Assembly (NCBI GenBank): GCA_024694565.1
Contig: JAILJR010000074.1
Location: 1-37,152, forward strand
DNA from: Butyrivibrio sp.
Lineage (GTDB): Bacteria; Bacillota; Clostridia; Lachnospirales; Lachnospiraceae
DNA length: 37,152 nt
Direction of reading: 5' to 3'
In this document: positions 1 through 5,458 of the stretch, in pieces
Position numbering within the stretch: position 1 is the first letter of the stretch
Layout: each line of letters starts with the position of its first letter
The notes under the pieces: generated by a model
Database searches by the model: none
What the model was told of the DNA's origin: nothing
The model's input: only the letters and a program-made list of their open reading frames with translations
Program-made: the position numbers and the translations under genes

Positions 1-314
1 AAATCACCATAATCTGTATCTCTCTTAGCTGTTCCGATTGTAGGAATGTAGTATGGAGTCTTGGCAACCGGCTCATTGCCTATGATGTTGCCCTTTGAAT
101 CTGTGGCCCATGCGCCATAACCATAATCTGTCTTGAATACCTGAACGTTGGTCGCATTGTCATATCCTGCTGTCATGAAGTTTGCTGCACCTGCTGCACC
201 AACTATGCTCCTGGCTTCAACCTGCTTTGCAGGAGCGCCGATGCCTGATACAAGCATTCCGGCAAACATTGCTGCACCTGTAAGTGCTACTGCTTTTGTT
301 ACCATTTTGTTCAT
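1..314 (-). CDS. Secreted protein, N-terminal part only (runs off window start)
   Basis: The first 104 codons of a secreted protein lie here; the rest is beyond base 1. The ATG at 312-314 follows a strong AAGGAGGG ribosome site at about 321-329. The signal peptide (MNKMVTKAVALTGAAMFAG...) probably ends after VEA near residue 35. From about residue 58 the protein is almost identical to its neighbour at 832-1860 (FKTDYGYGAWATDS, GNEPVAKTPYYIP, AKRDTDYGDF), so the two arose by recent duplication or are kept alike by gene conversion. I recognise no domain and give no function; export to the cell surface or medium is inferred from the signal peptide. A duplicated promoter cassette lies upstream. 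Confidence 0.85.
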   Translation of the reverse strand, partial: MNKMVTKAVALTGAAMFAGMLVSGIGAPAKQVEARSIVGAAGAANFMTAGYDNATNVQVFKTDYGYGAWATDSKGNIIGNEPVAKTPYYIPTIGTAKRDTDYGD

Positions 315-388
315 AGAAAAACCCTCCTTGTTTTTTTGTCAGACAACCGGCAGTCGTATAGAGCTGTCGGCCATCATGTTGTTTTTTG

Positions 389-449
389 AGGTGGTAACCC
401 GTAACCACCTGGCAGAAAAAAATTTTACATAATTACGTCTATAAATCAA
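389..449 (-). promoter_or_regulatory. Promoter and 5' hairpin of the first secreted-protein gene
   Basis: On the minus strand a -35 TTGATT (444-449) and a -10 TAAAAT (422-427) are 16 bases apart. About 10 bases downstream of the -10 lies a perfect 7-bp inverted repeat (389-395 with 404-410) around an 8-base loop, so it sits at or next to the predicted transcript start. The paralogue promoter has the same layout and loop, with a compensating base-pair change in the stem. The leader from hairpin to start codon is about 75 bases. Confidence 0.55.
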
Positions 450-460
450 GTTGCTCCCGA

Positions 461-482
461 TGGGAAAATCCATCTTTTCCCA
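461..482. repeat. Perfect inverted repeat upstream of the promoter
   Basis: TGGGAAAA and TTTTCCCA form an 8-bp perfect inverted repeat with a 6-base spacer, just upstream of the -35 box of the first gene. No T-run follows a GC-rich stem, so it looks more like an operator than a terminator. The function is unknown. Confidence 0.4.
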
Positions 483-519
483 GTATTTATGCGGTTTTGC
501 AGTTGCTTATTAAAGATGC

Positions 520-550
520 ATAAACATACACTAAACACAGAATAAACACA
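520..550 (-). promoter_or_regulatory. Helix-phased TGTTTA repeat, copy 1
   Basis: Read on the minus strand, three 11-base units (CTGTGTTTAGT-like) each carry TGTTTA, so the repeat is in phase with the DNA helix. A 31-base block matches the one at 2096-2126 with a single mismatch. It lies 93 bases upstream of the -10 box, against 92 at the paralogue. The constant spacing suggests a binding site for a multimeric activator or repressor; this is inference. Confidence 0.5.
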
Positions 551-738
551 ATTCATCCAAATTTAAGACATATTTAATATACGGGTAAAGCTTAAAAATT
601 TCATTCTATTTCGATTGTAGGAATGTACTATACATGATTAAGGCATAATATTCTCATGATAAAGATTCATGGTAAACACAGTTTACTTTTTTCTATTTGA
701 TGATTTGAGCGTTAAAAGCCCACGTCAAGATCATTTAA

Positions 739-778
739 TAAAAAACAGCCGACGTCCAAAGACGTCGACCATTTTTTA
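739..778 (-). terminator. Terminator of the 342-residue secreted protein gene
   Basis: CGACGTC (750-756) and GACGTCG (761-767) pair around a CAAA spacer. On the minus strand the hairpin is followed by GC and then TGTTTTTTATT. It lies about 55 bases after the stop codon of the gene at 832-1860. A T-run also lies on the plus side, so it may work both ways. Confidence 0.75.
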
Positions 779-831
779 CTATTCCATGATATCAATACAA
801 AACACTTATCTAGCCTGATTGCTTAACTGTA

Positions 832-1860
832 TTAATTGTTGAACAAATCTGCAAAGCTGCCTACATGTCCAATTGTTTCTTCTCCATCAGTAGTCCACTG
901 AGAAGGATAACCTGCAATATCACCCCAATAATAGCCATCTTCGTCAGCCGAAGGCATAATCTGACCAGGCAACACATAATCATATGTGCTTACTTTTCCT
1001 GTTTCCTGATCAATTATCTTGTCGGTAACTTCATGCCCTAAAACATCCTCTGCATCTTTTCCAAATAAAGCCCAACTATATGCAAGAGAGTTCGCATCTT
1101 CAAATACAGGATTCGCATAAACTTCGGGCACATAATAATCAATTTTTCCGTCTTCATTCCAATCTACTACTGCATCTCCCCAAGCGCCGAAGTCAGGCAG
1201 CTTTGTATTTGTCCATACACCGATCTGAGTATTGTCTACAAAAGCCTTATCCTTATTATTGTAGTTGTTGAGATTCCATGTTGTTCCTGCAAACTCAACA
1301 TAGTTAGGATTGTAATCGCCAAACTCAAAAGCAAATACATAAGGAGATGCATTTGAGCCATTCTTATCAAGTGAAGCAGATGATGTATAAGCATTCTGCC
1401 AAACAGGAAGTCCGTTTGCAAAGTGATCATAGTGATCAGTTACGTTCTGTGCAAAATCTGCCACATCGTAGTATGTCTGGATTGTGTTTCCGCCAGGGAT
1501 TCCGAAAGTAGATGCTGTATTAACAACGTTTACTTCATAAGATGCTACGAAATCGCCGTAATCTGTATCTCTCTTAGCTGTTCCAACCTTAGGAATGTAA
1601 TAAGGAGTCTTAGCAACAGGCTCATTTCCAATGATGTTACCATTTGAATCTGTAGCCCATGCACCATAGCCGTAATCTGTCTTGAAGATCTGTACGTTGG
1701 TTCCATTGTCCCAAACAGGATTCATGAAGTTTGCTACGCCTGCTGCTCCGTTGATGTACTTAGCTTCAACCTGCTTAGGAGCTCCGATACCTGCTACAAG
1801 TGCTCCGGCAAATACTGCTGCGCCTGTAATTGCTACTGCCTTTGATACCATTTTGTTCAT
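832..1860 (-). CDS. Secreted protein of unknown family, 342 residues
   Basis: A signal peptide of about 34 residues ends at VEA, followed by a mature part with no cysteine pattern or known domain. Start ATG at 1858-1860 follows AAGGAGGG. Residues 55-230 form a block shared with both paralogues: KTDYGYGAWATD, TPYYIP, an alanine/asparagine segment ending in HFANG, FGDYNPNYVEFAG and GVWTNT. The last 110 residues are absent from the gene at 2215-3291 and begin with DWNEDGKIDYY, whose spacing (D-x-N-x-D-G-x-I-D) resembles a dockerin or EF-hand calcium loop. Many aromatic and asparagine residues would fit a binding or structural role outside the cell, but this is not shown. It has its own promoter and terminator. 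Confidence 0.85.
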   Translation of the reverse strand: MNKMVSKAVAITGAAVFAGALVAGIGAPKQVEAKYINGAAGVANFMNPVWDNGTNVQIFKTDYGYGAWATDSNGNIIGNEPVAKTPYYIPKVGTAKRDTDYGDFVASYEVNVVNTASTFGIPGGNTIQTYYDVADFAQNVTDHYDHFANGLPVWQNAYTSSASLDKNGSNASPYVFAFEFGDYNPNYVEFAGTTWNLNNYNNKDKAFVDNTQIGVWTNTKLPDFGAWGDAVVDWNEDGKIDYYVPEVYANPVFEDANSLAYSWALFGKDAEDVLGHEVTDKIIDQETGKVSTYDYVLPGQIMPSADEDGYYWGDIAGYPSQWTTDGEETIGHVGSFADLFNN

Positions 1861-1963
1861 AGAAAAAACCCTCCTTGATTTTTTGCTGTGATAACTGATA
1901 GATTCATTTTCCTCAAATTAAAGGATTTGTAATTTAATCTTCCAGTCATCCGGTTAATTGTTT

Positions 1964-2004
1964 AAGTGATCACCCGTAATCACCTGACAAGTGTTAGTAT
2001 TATA
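1964..2004 (-). promoter_or_regulatory. Promoter and 5' hairpin of the 342-residue protein gene
   Basis: The -10 box is TATAAT (1999-2004), preceded by the same ATTATG as in the first gene; the -35 region is poor. About 12 bases downstream, GTGAT (1966-1970) and ATCAC (1979-1983) pair around an 8-base loop CACCCGTA, matching the AACCCGTA loop of the first gene. The leader to the start codon is about 105 bases. Confidence 0.55.
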
Positions 2005-2035
2005 CATAATCATTTTTTTTGCAATAGCCCGTTTT

Positions 2036-2085
2036 TGAAAAAAACAGCCTCAAGGCCAGTATTCATGCCGCCTCGAGGCTGTTTC
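2036..2085 (-). terminator. Terminator of the 358-residue secreted protein gene
   Basis: A 14-bp stem (2043-2056 with 2070-2083, one G-U pair) and a 13-base loop are followed on the minus strand by a run of seven T. It ends the gene at 2215-3291 and sits between the phased repeat and promoter of the next gene downstream. Confidence 0.85.
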
Positions 2086-2095
2086 TTAAAGAAGT

Positions 2096-2126
2096 ATAAA
2101 CATACACTAAACACATAATAAACACA
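2096..2126 (-). promoter_or_regulatory. Helix-phased TGTTTA repeat, copy 2
   Basis: This 31-base block differs from 520-550 at one position and carries the same 11-base periodic TGTTTA units on the minus strand. A fourth, weaker unit (CTGTGTTAAAC) adjoins it at 2127-2137. It lies 92 bases upstream of the -10 of the 342-residue protein gene, with a terminator in between, which argues for selection on position. Confidence 0.5.
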
Positions 2127-2214
2127 GGTTTAACACAGAAAATACACGTTTTAACCACTATTTGAACACAGATTAGTCACATTTTAAGCTCATCAGCTTT
2201 ACATTTTTAGCCAA

Positions 2215-3291
2215 TCAGTGATTGTAATCACCAGTCAAGCCTGGGAAGTTGTCAAGCCACTGTGGTTCATAGGTCGAATTCTTGTCCGCATCAGACTTGC
2301 CTGTATCCGTCCATACACCGACAGATGAGTTGTCAAAATGCTGATCCTGGGTCGAGAAAGTAGTTGTTCCAAATTCCACATAGCTTGGGTTGTAATCACC
2401 AAAGCCAAAGCCTACCAGATACGGCGTTGCCACATTCCCCTTCCAGTCGATCGATTCGGCTGTAGTGCGTCCGGCAAGCGAATAATCAGGTCCGTTAGCG
2501 ATATGCACGAACTCATCTGTTATGTTTTTTGCAACATCTGCTGCCGAATATGTGGTCGCAATGTTTGTTCCTTTGCCGCCGCTGTCCGCATTTCCTACCG
2601 GTTCAACTTCAACATTGATGACACCAACAGGCTCTCCCTGTCCGCTTATAGCCGGCAGATAGTAAGGAGTACTTGCTATCAGCACCTGCTCCTTTGTCTT
2701 GGTATCTGTTGCATAAGCCCCATAGCCGTACTTGGTCTTGTATACCTCCACCTTGGTGTCCCATGTGCCATTCCACGAAATGACATTGGTAAAGCCATAT
2801 CCCTGAATATCAGGATTATTCTTTAGTGGACTGCTGCCGGAATCCGTCACATTCTTGCCCGCTTTTTTGAGCGCTTCATAGGTCGTGAGCTTCCTGCCCT
2901 CTGCTTTGCCAAACTTCAGATAATGCTCATACGCCTTTACATAGTCGCCCTTGCTGTAAGTTGCGACATCACTGTAACCGGCAATATAAGCCTTCGGATC
3001 GAAGGAATCGTTCGCCATTCTTCCTTCAAAGATACCGAAGTTGATGAAGTGGTTAAAGAGTGCATCATTGGTCGAATAAGACTTGGCGACATCAGGATAT
3101 CTCGACTTATAGAAGTCCGCCTTGAAGAAGCCCTTTAGCGACTCAGACAGTGATGCATCCACCTTCCCATAGATGTTGGCTGCCGCCTCCACCTGCCGGG
3201 CAGGCAAAAAAGCACCAGTCACGGCCATTCCCGAGCATAGGACAGCTCCTGTGACTGATGCCAGTAATCGCGTTACCAGCCTCCTGTTCAT
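2215..3291 (-). CDS. Secreted protein with two YPDV/EGR repeats, 358 residues
   Basis: I chose the ATG at 3289-3291 because AAGGAGGT precedes it; a longer frame to 3360 lacks a ribosome site and would spoil the signal peptide. The signal peptide ends near VEAA (about residue 37). Residues about 50-120 hold two copies of a repeat found in many clostridial surface proteins: FYKSRYPDVAKSY...HFINFGIFEGR and AYIAGYSDVATYS...HYLKFGKAEGR. The rest (about 165-358) is the paralogous block of its neighbours: KTKYGYGAYATD, TPYYLP, HIANG, GFGDYNPSYVEFG and GVWTDTG. The calcium-loop tail is missing. It is transcribed alone, with its own promoter region (a possible TTGAAA near 3395-3400) and terminator. 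The molecular role is unknown. Confidence 0.85.
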   Translation of the reverse strand: MNRRLVTRLLASVTGAVLCSGMAVTGAFLPARQVEAAANIYGKVDASLSESLKGFFKADFYKSRYPDVAKSYSTNDALFNHFINFGIFEGRMANDSFDPKAYIAGYSDVATYSKGDYVKAYEHYLKFGKAEGRKLTTYEALKKAGKNVTDSGSSPLKNNPDIQGYGFTNVISWNGTWDTKVEVYKTKYGYGAYATDTKTKEQVLIASTPYYLPAISGQGEPVGVINVEVEPVGNADSGGKGTNIATTYSAADVAKNITDEFVHIANGPDYSLAGRTTAESIDWKGNVATPYLVGFGFGDYNPSYVEFGTTTFSTQDQHFDNSSVGVWTDTGKSDADKNSTYEPQWLDNFPGLTGDYNH

Positions 3292-3484
3292 AGTTACCTC
3301 CTTCGTTAAAGACAGCCGTAACCCCCCGCAGAGCATGCGACTATCCAGTTCCAAAAACACCCGTTCAATTTAATAATTTACAGAATCCACGCAAGATTTC
3401 AACCCCCGCATAGTGCGATGAATTCTTTGAAATCCGCTATCTATCGCAGGTTTAAACTGTTATAAAAAAAGCATTAAAAATTCT

Positions 3485-3528
3485 TAAATAAAAATAAACA
3501 ACTGCTGACTTATGAAGTCAACAGCTGT
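3485..3528 (-). terminator. Probable terminator after the Rpn-like remnant
   Basis: Arms at 3498-3511 and 3515-3528 pair with few mismatches around a very short loop. The minus-strand side is T-rich (TTTATTTTTATTTA). It lies downstream of the remnant at 3671-3940 and upstream of the third secreted-protein gene. Confidence 0.5.
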
Positions 3529-3670
3529 CTTTGTACCTGATCCTCTTTTTTGCCAAGTGTAATATTCCTATGAACCCGTTAATTCATTCACGCAAAGCTT
3601 TAGCAGTGAACAAGGCGGATTTATCTCATATGTATACTATTTTTACCAGTCCCTCAGCACGCCATAAATG

Positions 3671-3940
3671 TCAGACCCTGGCCATTTTCAGTTTTTCGTA
3701 TATCGCATTAACGTCATAGTCCGGAGCACAGGACTGTGCTGCCTCATATATTTCCATTATGGAATCCGCTTCTTCATCCAGGTCATATGCTATTTCGTCA
3801 ACTGTTTTTCCCTTCTGCATTTTCCTGCATACTTGACGAATGAGCATTTTCTCCTCTCCCTGAGGTTCTCCTATTGCCACGCCTCTGGCTTCTCCTTCAC
3901 TTAACCACTCGTTTTTCATTTCTTCCCAAAGATTACCCAT
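3671..3940 (-). pseudogene. C-terminal remnant of an Rpn-type nuclease/transposase
   Basis: Only the tail of what looks like a PD-(D/E)XK recombination-promoting nuclease (Rpn family) remains. The 89-residue frame starts MGNLWEEMKNEWLSEGEARG, has the glycine/glutamate-rich EGEARGVAIGEPQGEE linker usual in this family, and ends with a short helix-turn-helix-like segment (CRKMQKGKTVDEIAYDLDE) and APDYDVNAIYEKL. The catalytic domain, normally about 200 residues before this, is absent; the same frame has a stop just upstream of 4000. ATG 3938-3940 has an AGAGGTG ribosome site, so a small protein could still be made. The family call rests on the tail alone and is therefore moderate. Confidence 0.5.
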
Positions 3941-4595
3941 ATCTCTTTCACCTCTCAATCTTACAAACAACTCCGGATTCACGTCTGAACACCGTTTCAA
4001 TGCTTCGCTGACTAATTATCTCGCGTTTATAATGGCGCCAATTGCTATGACATATATGTCATATCTATCCTTTTATAATTTTATATCTCTGAACATGCCT
4101 TTCAACATCTATTTCCGTGACGCAATTGTCGCAACAATTAGTTGTGTATCTCAAAAAAGTCATGAAGTTCATTTCGTTCACCAAAGCTCTGAGATTTCAC
4201 CTGTCTTGCCTGTCAAAACCAGTGGCTTTTCTAATCTGATGATGTTTTCAAACAGTTCATCGGCAGAAGCCGGCCTGGCGAGCTTTTGCCGGGCAACTCA
4301 TAAAATTGCGCATTGCAGTTTTGAATCTGTATCATCAAAGATATTACTTTGTAAGTCTCACATCCTTGCACAGCCTTGCCTCGTACTAAATATGTGAAAT
4401 TAATGCATAATGCACAGAAGCACTTATATTCATGGTGGTGCCAGGAAAGCGGGGGCATGAGAGTTTGTTTTGATACCCTATACCCGAAACGACTTTTGCT
4501 TAAATAAAGGCTTTGCGCACATTTTTTGTTGCGAGTACATTTTTACAACATTAGGACACCTAAGTGGATATTGCCCACTGGATATCCCGATTCGA
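3941..4595. other. Gene-free stretch
   Basis: Open frames here are short, low in quality and without ribosome sites on either strand. It lies between the nuclease remnant and the VanZ-family gene and may be the decayed rest of the nuclease gene, but I could not find its catalytic motifs in any frame. Confidence 0.5.
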
Positions 4596-5132
4596 TCACT
4601 CATCCTTCTTGTTTGCCAGCGGTCTGAAAACTGTCATCCGCCCCGTCCATCCAACGATCCTCGTAAGGATTATGCCGCAGAGTATTCCCAGGCTGTCGAT
4701 GGCAATATCTCTTTTCCCCGGAGACCTGCCTGCCACGAAGGACTGATGATACTCATCAAGACATGCATATCCCACGCAGAAGGAGCCGGCAAAAATCATG
4801 AGCCAGATTCCCCTCACTCCGTATACATACAAAGGAAATGCCACCGATACTGCCAGCAGAAAATATTCAGTGAAATGAGCTGTTTTTCTGATATAAAACT
4901 GGCCTGTCTCAGAGAGCTGCTCGATATGCCTCCTGGTCCAGCCCTTGTCAAAGGTATCATTGGCAACCGTGAGTACCTTTACTCCAACCTCATAGCTCAG
5001 CTGGCTGCTCTCATCCGCATCCTGAGCTGAAAAAGAATATATAAGGCACATCATTATTATCGCCGGTATAAAAGACATCGGTTTGAGCACAAACCTCAGT
5101 GTCTGTTTAATATACATCAAGAAATATTTCAT
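4596..5132 (-). CDS. VanZ-family membrane protein, 178 residues
   Basis: This is a small integral membrane protein of the VanZ-like family. The family signature is present in full: IRKTAHFTEY (residues 81-90) and DEYHQSFVAGRSPGKRDIAI (126-145) followed by DSLG. Hydrophobic segments lie at about 19-36, 86-103, 106-124 and 146-160. VanZ gives low-level teicoplanin resistance in enterococci; most relatives have no proven role, and no van cluster is present here. The start at 5130-5132 has only a weak site (GGATGG). The gene is monocistronic by context, with about 325 bases of non-coding DNA upstream. Confidence 0.85.
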   Translation of the reverse strand: MKYFLMYIKQTLRFVLKPMSFIPAIIMMCLIYSFSAQDADESSQLSYEVGVKVLTVANDTFDKGWTRRHIEQLSETGQFYIRKTAHFTEYFLLAVSVAFPLYVYGVRGIWLMIFAGSFCVGYACLDEYHQSFVAGRSPGKRDIAIDSLGILCGIILTRIVGWTGRMTVFRPLANKKDE

Positions 5133-5400
5133 GTTTTATCCATCCAATCAAGACCCATGATTGCCATTTGGGGCAAACAGGCTCTTGCATAATATCTGTG
5201 TCTGTTCTTAACGCCAAAACTTCTCAGGTAATTTATTAAATTTTTGTAACTTATGATACCACATATCACGTTCTTTTGCGCAAAAAATATTAGCCTCATC
5301 TATAAACGCTTGTTTAACGTTCCATTCAGTTGCTAAAACCAGAATTCCAACGGTGTCAACTCCCACCCGGAATATTTCCGGAGGTCGACTCATAACATAA

Positions 5401-5449
5401 AACCGGCGCCAAAAGCAGCATCGCTACGCGATGGCTTTTGACGCCAGCA
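5401..5449 (-). terminator. Hairpin after the membrane GH3 gene
   Basis: A 12-bp stem (5405-5416 with 5434-5445, one G-U pair) encloses a second hairpin (ATCGC/GCGAT). It starts 14 bases after the stop codon of the GH3 gene. The following minus-strand T-run is short (TTTT), so termination may be incomplete. Bases 5133-5400 hold no gene I can support. Confidence 0.55.
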
Positions 5450-5458
5450 TTATCAGTA

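Noticed and set aside
389-411. Known riboswitch class (preQ1 or cyclic di-GMP) in the secreted-protein leaders
   Set aside because: A hairpin followed by an A-run recalls preQ1-I, but the loop and tail do not match the consensus, and the cyclic di-GMP core words are absent.
5208-5393. 61-codon minus-strand frame after the membrane GH3 gene
   Set aside because: No ribosome site, starts directly behind a hairpin, and resembles no family I know.
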